From: Pedobacter jeongneungensis
Lineage (GTDB): Bacteria; Bacteroidota; Bacteroidia; Sphingobacteriales; Sphingobacteriaceae
Assembly (NCBI RefSeq): GCF_000633455.1
Contig: NZ_AYMG01000039.1
Coordinates: forward strand, 1-64,000
Reading direction: 5' to 3'
DNA length: 64,000 nucleotides
The translations under genes were made by a program, and so were the position numbers. Positions 35,587 to 44,400 of this stretch are shown here, one piece after another. Each line of letters starts with the position of its first letter. The first letter of the stretch is position 1. The notes beneath the pieces were generated by a model. That model did not search any database and was not told where the DNA came from. It worked only from the letters and a program-made list of their open reading frames with translations.

Positions 35587-36423
35587 ATGGCATTATATTT
35601 TACATCAATAAATTCGGGGAGTAACGGCAACTGTTACTATGTGGGGAACGATAATGAGGCCGTTTTGGTTGATGTTGGCCTAACCTGCAAAGAAGTAGAA
35701 AAGCGCATGGAGCGCCTGGGCTTATCGGTAAACAAGCTTAAAGCAATTTTTATCTCTCACGAACACAGCGACCACATTAAAGGCTTAGCTGTTTTTGCAA
35801 AAAAACATAAACTTCCGGTTTACATCAGTACACCTACCTTAAAAAGCAGCCGGCTTTTACTCGATTCAAATAACACCTTTCCATTAAATCATTTACAAAA
35901 TATCCAGATCGGAAATTTAAAAATCTCCGCATTTTCTAAATTTCATGATGCAGCTGATCCTTACAGTTTCACCATAGAATGTAATGATGTGAGGGTTGGG
36001 GTATTTACCGATATTGGCGCAGTGTGCGACCGCTTGATTATGCATTTTAAGAACTGCCACGCAGCTTTTTTAGAGGCAAACTACGATACTGAGATGTTAC
36101 AGAATGGCCGTTATCCTTATTTCTTAAAACGAAGAATTATGGGCGGTCATGGTCACTTAAGCAATACACAGGCTTTGGAGCTTTTCATAAACCATAAACC
36201 TGAATACATGAGCCACTTGTTATTGAGCCATTTATCGAAAGACAATAACGATCCGGAGTTGGTTGAAAGTTTATTTAAAAGCGTTGCGGGTGATACTTTT
36301 GTAAAAGTAGCTTCCAGATATGAAGAAACCGAACTTTATTATGTGGGTGGCAATCAAAATACAACAGTTTCCTATACATTTGATCCAAGCCTTTATCAGC
36401 CTGAACAGCTTAACCTGTTTTAA
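35587..36423 (+). CDS. MBL-fold metallo-hydrolase, WalJ/YycJ-like
   Basis: A 278-residue metallo-beta-lactamase-fold protein. The start ALYFTSINSGSNGNCYYVG and the metal motif SHEHSDHIKGL are typical of the YycJ/WalJ group, whose members have been linked to DNA nuclease activity and cell-wall homeostasis. Further ligands are seen in FHDAADP and GGHGHLSN. I choose the ATG at 35587 over a TTG four codons upstream. It stands 45 bp after the MarR gene on the same strand, is probably a separate unit, and ends before a clear terminator at 36610. Confidence 0.88.
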   Translation: MALYFTSINSGSNGNCYYVGNDNEAVLVDVGLTCKEVEKRMERLGLSVNKLKAIFISHEHSDHIKGLAVFAKKHKLPVYISTPTLKSSRLLLDSNNTFPLNHLQNIQIGNLKISAFSKFHDAADPYSFTIECNDVRVGVFTDIGAVCDRLIMHFKNCHAAFLEANYDTEMLQNGRYPYFLKRRIMGGHGHLSNTQALELFINHKPEYMSHLLLSHLSKDNNDPELVESLFKSVAGDTFVKVASRYEETELYYVGGNQNTTVSYTFDPSLYQPEQLNLF

Positions 36424-36609
36424 CATCGCAAAGTCAAAAATAAACTGCTTTTTTGTTACAAAACCCTATATTTTGAGTGTTTTATGCCTATTCAACCTAA
36501 AAGGCAAATAGTCTGATCTAAAAAATTAAAATAATTTCAATTTTCCGAAAACATTTTATTTATACAGCGGTTATATATACACTTCATAAATAGTTTGTTT
36601 GGTTTAATT

Positions 36610-36637
36610 GGGGCTTATGGATTTAAGCCCCTTTCTC
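36610..36637 (+). terminator. Terminator downstream of the MBL-fold gene
   Basis: GGGGCTTA and TAAGCCCC form a perfect 8-bp stem with a 6-base loop, followed by a short pyrimidine-rich tail (TTTCTCTT). It lies about 187 bp past the stop of the MBL-fold gene. Confidence 0.65.
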
Positions 36638-36678
36638 TTGCCCAAAATTTTCCAATTCTTTAATATATAATGCATAAA

Positions 36679-36712
36679 AAAAGGCAAAATGGCTTAAACC
36701 ACTTTACCTTTT
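36679..36712 (-). terminator. Terminator of the glutathione peroxidase gene
   Basis: AAAAGGCAAAATGG and CCACTTTACCTTTT pair over 14 positions (two G-U type pairs) around a 6-base loop. On the minus strand the stem is followed by seven T, making this an intrinsic terminator about 56 bp after the peroxidase stop. The remainder of 36424-36768 is A+T-rich and empty. Confidence 0.75.
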
Positions 36713-36768
36713 AATTATTTGAAGAAGCGAAAGATTATTCCATCTTACATATTCCCTTTTACCTCACT

Positions 36769-37281
36769 CTAAAGGTTTTTAACAATCACTTCGTCTGTAG
36801 GTTTTGTTTTAGAACGGAAACGGTGTACCAACTCTCCTTTTTCGTTAATCAGGAATTTCTCGAAATTCCATTTAATATCACCCTGCTCTTCTGTATTGGT
36901 TTGCGAGGTAAGATATTTAAACAATGGACTGATGTCGTCTCCTTTAACACTACTTTTTTCTGCAAGCAAAAACGAAACATTGTATTTTCCTGTACAAAAT
37001 TCTTTAATCTCTGCATTGGTGGAAAACTCTTGTCCGCCAAAGTTACCTGCCGGAAAACCGATCAACACTACCTTGTTGCCATATTGTTTCTGCAGTTTTT
37101 CTAAATCTTCGTATTGAGGTGTAAAACCGCATTTAGAAGCCGTGTTAACAATTAAGATTTTTTTGCCTTTAAATTTAGAAAGTTTGATTTCTTTACCATC
37201 AATGGTTTTAAAGCTGAAATCGTAAACATTTTTTGGTGGCGATACCAATAAGTTTAATAGGATTAGAATTGTGCTGATCAT
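36769..37281 (-). CDS. Glutathione-peroxidase-family thiol peroxidase, exported
   Basis: A 170-residue protein with a hydrophobic N-terminus (MISTILILLNLLVSPP) that may be a signal peptide or anchor. The family's first motif is intact, VNTASKCGFTPQYEDL, with the peroxidatic Cys; the Trp motif is KWNFEKFLI. The second family motif, usually FPCNQFGGQEP, reads FPAGNFGGQEF, so its Cys is Ala and its Gln is replaced. A further Cys (KEFCTGKYN) could be the resolving residue for thioredoxin-dependent turnover. Probable role: reduction of peroxides in the cell envelope. The ATG at 37281 is preferred to a TTG 12 codons upstream. Single gene, terminator downstream. Confidence 0.9.
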   Translation of the reverse strand: MISTILILLNLLVSPPKNVYDFSFKTIDGKEIKLSKFKGKKILIVNTASKCGFTPQYEDLEKLQKQYGNKVVLIGFPAGNFGGQEFSTNAEIKEFCTGKYNVSFLLAEKSSVKGDDISPLFKYLTSQTNTEEQGDIKWNFEKFLINEKGELVHRFRSKTKPTDEVIVKNL

Positions 37282-37693
37282 CGTTGTTTTTATTTTTATA
37301 TACGAATATAGGTACAAATCGGTTGCTTTGATGTAATGTGGCTGTAAATTATGTGATGGATGATGTAAAAGGTAAGATGTAGTTAACCCAACCTTTGTTT
37401 CTAAACCTGATATAGCGGGAAGCCCACAGCGCAGCGAGGACTTAAAGCTGTAGCAGGACTGCTGGCCGCCACTAAACAGAACCTTTCATTTTCAAAAACA
37501 ATATATTTAAGGAATACAAAATCTGATTCTGCTGAAAACCATTTAAAATATTCGGCTGGAGATTAAAACCTGATTAAAATCACCTTAGAAACCAATATAT
37601 TTTACCAACATTTAATAAAAAATTTGTATTAAATTCTCTTCAGGTTTGGATTTATGCTTTAATTATAGCTTTATTTGCACAAAAACGTATTTC
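37282..37693. other. Intergenic region between gpx and topA
   Basis: Divergent spacer of 412 bp. It holds a G+C-rich stretch at about 37413-37475 (GATATAGCGGGAAGCCCACAG ... GGACTGCTGGCCGCC) that looks like a dispersed intergenic element and is unlike its A+T-rich surroundings. The topA promoter is probably near TTTATTTGC at 37668, a 7-of-8 match to the -7 box, but no -33 box is convincing. Confidence 0.4.
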
Positions 37694-40258
37694 ATGGCCA
37701 AAAATTTATTAATCGTCGAGTCACCCGCAAAAGCTAAAACTATAGAAGGATACCTGGGAAAAGATTTCCTGGTGAAATCTAGCTATGGCCATATCAGGGA
37801 TTTAGTGAAAGGCGATATGGCGATTGATATTAAAAATAATTTTGCCCAAACCTACGAGGTACCCGCCGACAAGAAGAACGTGGTTGCCGAACTGAAAAAA
37901 CTAGCTAAAGAAGCCGAGATGGTATGGCTAGCATCCGATGAGGACCGTGAGGGAGAAGCCATTTCGTGGCATTTATTCGAAACTTTAGGCCTGAAAGTAG
38001 AGAAAACAAAACGCATTGTATTTCATGAAATCACCAAACCTGCTATTTTAAAAGCAATCGATAGTCCACGTGGAATTGATTACAACCTGGTAAACGCGCA
38101 ACAGGCACGCCGGGTATTGGATAGATTGGTGGGGTTCGAACTTTCTCCTGTTTTATGGAAAAAAGTAAAACCATCACTTTCTGCAGGACGTGTACAATCT
38201 GTTGCAGTACGTTTAATTGTAGATAGAGAAAGAGAAGTTTTAAACTTTAATGCAGCCGCTGCCTATAAAATTACCGCACAATTTTCAACAGGTAAAGGAA
38301 AAGAAATGGTTAAGGCAGAATTGCCGCAACGTTTTGAAAGCGAAGCGGATGCCGAAAAATATCTTCAGGATTGTATAAATGCCAAATTCGATATTACAAG
38401 CTTGGAAACGCGTCCTGCAAAACGTAATCCTGCTGCTCCTTTTACCACTTCTACCCTGCAACAGGAAGCTTCCAGAAAATTAGGTTTTTCGGTAGCCAGA
38501 ACCATGCAGGTGGCACAAAGACTGTACGAAGCGGGTAAAATTACCTACATGAGAACAGACTCTGTAAACTTATCGGAAACGGCTTTAAATGCTGCTGCTG
38601 CAGAGATTAAATCTGCTTACGGAGATAAATACCACCAACACCGCGTTTATAAAACCAAATCAGCTGGTGCACAAGAGGCTCACGAAGCCATCCGCCCTAC
38701 TTATTTCGACAGACATACTGTAGATGGGGACATTTCGGAGAAACGTTTGTACGATTTGATCTGGAAACGTGCTATCGCCTCGCAGATGAGCGAAGCTTTG
38801 TTTGAAAAAACTACGGCTCAGATTACTGCTTCAACCCGAAAAGAGCATTTGGTGGCTGAAGGTGAAGTATTAAAATTCGATGGTTTCTTAAAAGTTTATC
38901 TAGAATCGACTGACGATGAAGAAACTGAAGAAAAAGAAGGTGGTGCCATCTTGCCTCCTTTAGCCAAAGGACAAGAACTATTTTTAAAAGAAATGCAGGC
39001 GACTGAACGTTACTCACGTCCGCCGGCAAGATATACAGAGGCCAGTTTGGTTAAAAAACTAGAAGAACTAGGCATTGGCCGTCCATCTACTTATGCACCG
39101 ACCATTTCTACGGTACAAAACCGTGGTTATGTGGTAAAAGAAGACAGAGATGGTAAGCAACGTAGATTTACTTCTATCGTTTTAGCCGACGGACAGGTAA
39201 AAAAAGAAATCAAATCGGAAATTACCGGGGCAGAAAAATCGAAACTCTTCCCTACCGATATTGGTGAGGTGGTAAACGATTTCTTAGTGGAACATTTTAA
39301 AGGTATCGTCGATTTTAACTTTACCGCTAAAGTGGAAAAGGAATTTGACGAAATTGCGCAAGGTTTGCAAGAGTGGACTAAAATGCTGCACTCTTTCTAT
39401 AATCCCTTCCACAGCGAAGTAGAAACCACTTTAGAAACCGCTGAACGTGCCACAGGTGAGCGTTTATTAGGCTTAGACCCTGCAACGGGCAAAAATGTAT
39501 ACACCAAAGTGGGTAAATTTGGACCATTGGTACAGATTGGCGAGCTTGACGAAGAAGAAAAGCCACGTTATGCAAGTTTAATGCGCAACCAATCTGTAGC
39601 TACGATTACTTTAGATGATGCATTGGAATTATTTAAACTTCCTTTCCAATTACCTGATTTTGAAGGCAAAGAGGTGATGATCGGTGTAGGCCGTTTCGGA
39701 CCTTATGTAAAATGGGGCGAAAGTTTTATCTCACTTCCTAAAAATGAGGAACCTTTATCGGTAACTTATGATAGAGCGGTTGAAATTATCAAACAGAAAA
39801 TGGATGATGATGCGCCAATTGCACATTACGAAGGTTTAGGAGTAACAAAAGGCAAAGGTCGTTTCGGTCCTTTTATTAAATGGAATGATCTGTTCATCAA
39901 TATACCTGCAAAAGGATATGATTTCGACAATTTATCACAGGAAGATATCAATACTTTAATCAGCAAGAAAGTAGAAAAAGAAGCCAACCGCTTTATTAAA
40001 ACCTGGGATGCTGAAAAAATTTCCATCGAAAATGGCCGCTGGGGACCGTTTATCCGTTTTGGTAAATTAATGCTTAAATTGAGATACAACGAGGCTACCA
40101 AACAGAAATATACTCCAGAAGAACTGGTTGATATTGATTTGGAAATAGTAAAGAAAATGATTGTAGAACAGGTACCAAACGCTTTCGAAACGAAGAAAAA
40201 GGCTCCTGCAAAGAAAAAAGCAGCTCCCGCTAAAAAGGCAGTAGCGAAGAAGAAATAA
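37694..40258 (+). CDS. topA: DNA topoisomerase I
   Basis: A type IA topoisomerase of 854 residues that relaxes negative supercoils through a transient 5'-phosphotyrosine bond. Toprim domain: NLLIVESPAKAKTIEGYLG with the acidic triad in SDEDREGEAISWHL. The catalytic Tyr is Y285 in KITYMRTDSV. HEAIRPT and ELGIGRPSTYAPTI are core landmarks. The C-terminal half contains GRFGPYVKWGE-type repeats instead of zinc fingers, and a lysine/alanine-rich tail (KKAPAKKKAAPAKK) that probably binds DNA. An upstream in-frame TTG would add 16 residues; the ATG before AKNLLIVE is right. Usual Bacteroidota architecture. Confidence 0.97.
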   Translation: MAKNLLIVESPAKAKTIEGYLGKDFLVKSSYGHIRDLVKGDMAIDIKNNFAQTYEVPADKKNVVAELKKLAKEAEMVWLASDEDREGEAISWHLFETLGLKVEKTKRIVFHEITKPAILKAIDSPRGIDYNLVNAQQARRVLDRLVGFELSPVLWKKVKPSLSAGRVQSVAVRLIVDREREVLNFNAAAAYKITAQFSTGKGKEMVKAELPQRFESEADAEKYLQDCINAKFDITSLETRPAKRNPAAPFTTSTLQQEASRKLGFSVARTMQVAQRLYEAGKITYMRTDSVNLSETALNAAAAEIKSAYGDKYHQHRVYKTKSAGAQEAHEAIRPTYFDRHTVDGDISEKRLYDLIWKRAIASQMSEALFEKTTAQITASTRKEHLVAEGEVLKFDGFLKVYLESTDDEETEEKEGGAILPPLAKGQELFLKEMQATERYSRPPARYTEASLVKKLEELGIGRPSTYAPTISTVQNRGYVVKEDRDGKQRRFTSIVLADGQVKKEIKSEITGAEKSKLFPTDIGEVVNDFLVEHFKGIVDFNFTAKVEKEFDEIAQGLQEWTKMLHSFYNPFHSEVETTLETAERATGERLLGLDPATGKNVYTKVGKFGPLVQIGELDEEEKPRYASLMRNQSVATITLDDALELFKLPFQLPDFEGKEVMIGVGRFGPYVKWGESFISLPKNEEPLSVTYDRAVEIIKQKMDDDAPIAHYEGLGVTKGKGRFGPFIKWNDLFINIPAKGYDFDNLSQEDINTLISKKVEKEANRFIKTWDAEKISIENGRWGPFIRFGKLMLKLRYNEATKQKYTPEELVDIDLEIVKKMIVEQVPNAFETKKKAPAKKKAAPAKKAVAKKK

Positions 40259-40341
40259 ATGAGTAGCGTCACTCTGAATTTATTTCAGAGTCTTTATCGA
40301 AAGATGCTAAAACAAGTTCAGCATGACGATAAATAGTGGAT

Positions 40342-40746
40342 ATGAAATCAGATTTACCAGAAAATACAGTTGAAGATATTGCAATGGCCGTGGTACTAAT
40401 GGGCGAAACACCAGAAGTTACGAGCTGGACGGTTTACCTTGTTAATTTAAAAAATGAGCCAATCACCAACGTATTGATCAGCTCAAAAGGTTATGGTGAA
40501 AAAGATGGCAAGCCGGTAAAAACTTCTGTGTTAAGGCATTTTATTGGAGATATGGAGGGGAATTCTTTTTCAGGAGTAGAAGCTATTGATCCTGAAGTTT
40601 TTGGTTTAACCAACGAATACTGGCTCAGTTATTATATTGGCAGCACCATTTACGACAAAAAGTTTATTTTTCTGCCTGAAAGCATCATCGATTCTAATTT
40701 GATCAAAATTCCGTTGGTGAATAGACCGGGGGTGATGATTAAATAG
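40342..40746 (+). CDS. Conserved hypothetical protein downstream of topA
   Basis: A 134-residue soluble protein with no signal peptide or membrane segment. I recognise it as a protein commonly found in Bacteroidota but know no function. It looks like a compact alpha/beta fold (WTVYLVNLKNEPITNVLISSKGYGE, FGLTNEYWLSYYIGSTIYDKKFIFLPESI). It starts 83 bp after topA on the same strand; the gap holds a dispersed repeat (ATTTATTTCAGAG, AACAAGTTCAGCATGACG). The ATG at 40342 is chosen over a GTG two codons earlier. Confidence 0.8.
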   Translation: MKSDLPENTVEDIAMAVVLMGETPEVTSWTVYLVNLKNEPITNVLISSKGYGEKDGKPVKTSVLRHFIGDMEGNSFSGVEAIDPEVFGLTNEYWLSYYIGSTIYDKKFIFLPESIIDSNLIKIPLVNRPGVMIK

Positions 40747-40751
40747 TCTGC

Positions 40752-40804
40752 AGTCTTAAGTCCTAAGTCCAGAGTCTTAGACTACCGACTTAGGACTCAA
40801 GACT
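40752..40804. terminator. Large inverted repeat between convergent genes
   Basis: AGTCTTAAGTCCTAAGTC (40752-40769) and GACTTAGGACTCAAGACT (40787-40804) pair at 17 of 18 positions around a 17-base loop. It sits between the convergent stops at 40746 and 40815, so it probably ends or protects both transcripts. No T-run. This AGTC/GACT-type palindrome looks like a dispersed intergenic element. Confidence 0.6.
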
Positions 40805-40814
40805 AGGGACTCAA

Positions 40815-41237
40815 CTAAGGCACCTTAACCGCTTGTCTTCCAATTAATTTCCAGCCTGATTTTTCTTTACTCCAGATTAAAAGGATATAAAGTTTCACAT
40901 TTCCTGGAACATTTTTATCATTCGTTTTGGCATTCAGAGTATGTCTAACCAAGGCCGTTTTATTTTGAATAATAACCGATTGATCAGTTAAATTAATATC
41001 GACGAAATCAGATTCACCAGAAAGTAAGGAGTGCAGAAATTCTTGTTTCGTTTGGATCTTTCCGCTCGAATGACCATAACTCAAATTATTCAGCACAATT
41101 TTATCTAACGCTGAACTATCAGGTGTAACCATAAGTTTGGTTAATTTGGTAACAGCAGCTTCTACTTCAGCTTTCTGCGCAAAACAAAAATTGCTAGAAA
41201 TTAATAAACATGAAAAAATTAAGAGTTTCCTGATCAT
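40815..41237 (-). CDS. Exported NTF2-like (DUF4440-type) protein
   Basis: A 140-residue protein with a signal peptide (MIRKLLIFSCLLISSNFCFAQ) and an NTF2-like cone fold of the DUF4440/SnoaL-like kind: VEAAVTKLTKLMVTPDSSALDKIVLNNLSYGHSSGKIQTKQEFLHSLLSG is cut by me into its helix and first strand, and the domain ends in LIWSKEKSGWKLIGRQAVK. Such proteins bind small ligands or act as uncharacterised enzymes in the periplasm. Single gene, convergent with the gene upstream. Specific function unknown. Confidence 0.8.
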   Translation of the reverse strand: MIRKLLIFSCLLISSNFCFAQKAEVEAAVTKLTKLMVTPDSSALDKIVLNNLSYGHSSGKIQTKQEFLHSLLSGESDFVDINLTDQSVIIQNKTALVRHTLNAKTNDKNVPGNVKLYILLIWSKEKSGWKLIGRQAVKVP

Positions 41238-41450
41238 ATCTGGTTGTATTGGGTTGATCTTGTAAACTTATCCAAATCCATGCAAATGAACAAACCATTT
41301 GGTTTAATTTTCAACATTATTTCTTTTAACGTCGATTTTAGTTAATTTTCAGAAAGAATATGGGTTTTTCGGATTAATCAGATCAATTACGGCATAGCAA
41401 TTGCTCCAACCGCAACATTATATTCTCATTTATCTTAACGAATTCATCCT

Positions 41451-44400
41451 ATGGAGCAACCATCTACCTACCAATCTTCCTCAAAAAAGAAATTTATTTT
41501 TATCGGATTGCTTGCTGTTTCTATAGCAGCAATTGTGTTTATCTTTTTTAACCGGAAGAAGAAAAATCATGAAGAAAACCAGGCTTACGCTAAATATATA
41601 GAAGCGTATACTTCCGGAACCATTTCGAAAAAGAGTTTTATCCGCGTCCACCTGGCCAATGCTGCTACCGGCATGCAGGATTTAGGCAAAGCAGATTCAC
41701 GCGAACTTTTCGACTTCTCCCCTTCCATTTCAGGAAAAACCTATTGGATAGATCCGCAAACGGTAGAATTCAGGCCCGATGAAAACCTAAAACCTGGCAA
41801 AAATTACGAAGCTACTTTCAAATTATCAGAAGTTTCTGCAACCGAAAAAGGCCTGGAAGATTTCGACTTTGAATTTAAAGTGATTACCCCAGGCATCATG
41901 CTTTCGCAAAACGGATTGGTTTCGCAAAACAATACTTCCCTTGAATATATGAAACTTACGGGTGAAGTAGCTACCGCCGATGTTGAAGAAACTAGTAAAA
42001 TTGAAAAAACGCTTTCACTGGATTTTGACCAGAAATTAAAAATCAAATGGCAGCACGATCCTGCTAAAAATAGTTCAAAATTCACCATCGATAGCATTAA
42101 AAAAACGGGGAACGACCAAAATCTAAAATTAGAGTGGGATGGTGATGCCATAGATGCCGATCAGAAAGGTGAAGTGGAAGTCCGCGTTCCTTCGATAAAT
42201 AAATTCGAGATACTGGATATGAAAGCCATACAGGGAGAAGAAGATTATGCTTTGGTGCAATTTTCAGAACCGATTGGTGTGGGCCAGGATTTAACCGGTA
42301 TGATCACCCTGGGTAACCTAAGTGATGTAAGATATACCATTGATGCCAGTCAGGTTAAAGTTTATGCCCCTGAAGAATTAAAAGGTAATTATACCTTAAG
42401 TGTAAATGCAGGGGTCGAAAATATCAATGCTAAAACGCTAACCACTGGTAAAGTAGCCAATCTTGTTTTTGAAGATAAATTACCGTCGGTTACCATTGCA
42501 GGCGCAGGGACCATTTTACCCAATTCAGGAAAACTGGTTTTACCTTTCGAAGCGATTAATTTAAAAGCGGTTGATGTAACGGTAATCAAAATTTATGAAA
42601 ATAATATTCCTCAGTTCTTCCAGACCAACAGCTATAAAGATGGTAACGAACTGCGCAGGGTGGCAAAACCTATTTTACAGAAAACCGTTCGCTTAGATGA
42701 AGATAAAGCACTTAACCTCCATAAAAAGAACCGCTTTACACTCGATCTGGATAAAATGATCCGTACCGAACCTGGTGCGATGTACCGTGTTACCATTGCT
42801 TTCAGACAGGAATATAACGCGTACAATTGCAAAACCGGAGTGGAAAAAGGCGATGGCAACGATGAAGAAAGCGAATATGGGGACTATGAAGGCTATGGCG
42901 AAAAGATTGATGAAGACGACGATTTCTGGCAGCGATATAACAACTATTACCCATCAAATTACAGGTGGAATGATAAGGACAATCCTTGTACTCCTTCGTT
43001 CTACACCAACCAACGTTGGGCCAGCCGAAACTTAATTGCTTCGAATATTGGTTTAGTGGCCAAAAGAGGAAATGATAATTCCATGCTGATTATTGCAACG
43101 GATTTATTGACTGCCAAACCATTAAGCGGGGTAAATCTGGAGTTAATGGATTATCAGAAACAGATTATCTTCACGACCAAAACCGATGGTGATGGTTTTG
43201 CAAAATTTGATTTAAAACGTCAACCTTTCCTATTGATTGCTAAAAACGGTTCAGAAAGAGGATATTTAAAACTGGATGATGGAAGCTCTCTCCCTTTAAG
43301 TCGTTTTGATGTGGGTGGCGATGTAGTACAAAGTGGCCTGAAAGGTTTTATTTATGGCGAACGCGGTGTTTGGCGCCCTGGTGATAGTTTATTTGTTTCT
43401 TTCGTTCTGGAAGATAAACTTAAAAAGCTACCAGCCAATTATCCCGTAACCATGGAGTTTTACAATCCAAAAGGTCAGCTATATAAGCGATTAATCAATG
43501 GTAAACCTACCAATGGATTTTATACTTTCAAAACCGCTACTGAAAGTACTGCGCCTACCGGTAACTGGATGGCAAAAGTTAAAGCAGGCGGTGCAACATT
43601 TACGAAAACTTTAAAAATTGAAACGGTAATGCCTAACCGTTTAAAAATTGATTTCAACATTGGTAATAAGTCGTACTTGAGTTCAGGAACATCGGCCGCT
43701 ACCCTATCGGCCAAATGGCTGTTTGGTGCGGTTGCTCAAAACTTAAAAGCAAAGGTTGATGTGAATTTAAACACCACCGAAACCAAGTTTAAAGGTTTTG
43801 AAGGTTTCAGTTTTGATAACCCGACCGTAAATTTCGAATCACAGGTTAAAACCATTTTTGAAGGTACCTTAAACCAGAATGGTACAGCGCAGATCAATAC
43901 GAATTTGAATGAAAACAATACTGCTCCAGGTGTATTAAGGGCAAATTTCACGACAAAAGTTTTCGAACCGGGAGGCAGTTTCAGTATCGATAATTTCAGT
44001 ATTCCGTATCATGTATATAGCAGCTATTTAGGCATACGTGCTGAAAAAGGTGATCGTTTAAGTGGTATGCTGGTTACCGGGAAAGAGCATAAAATTGAAA
44101 TTGTTAATGTAAACACCGATGGAAAATTATTGAGCGGCACAAAAACCATTACAGTAGAATTATATAAAACCCAATGGCGTTGGTGGTGGGAACAGGATGA
44201 TCAGTACACTTACGCCAATTTTACCCAAAATCAGTTCAATAAACTGGTAGAAAGCCATCAGGTAAACTTATTTAATGGCAAAGGAAGCTGGAATTTACGT
44301 GTTGATGAACCAGAATGGGGACGTTACCTGATTTTGGTGCGAGATGTAAACGGCGGCCATGTTACCGGAAAATCAGTTTATGTAGATTGGCCAGGATGGG

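Noticed and set aside
36424..36609. Small RNA candidate between the walJ-like gene and its terminator
   Set aside because: The terminator lies about 190 bp beyond the stop, but no promoter box or conserved structure is visible; more simply a long 3' UTR.
39826..40272. 148-codon antisense frame at the 3' end of topA
   Set aside because: Arises from the lysine-rich tail of topA read in reverse; low-complexity Phe/Ala sequence.
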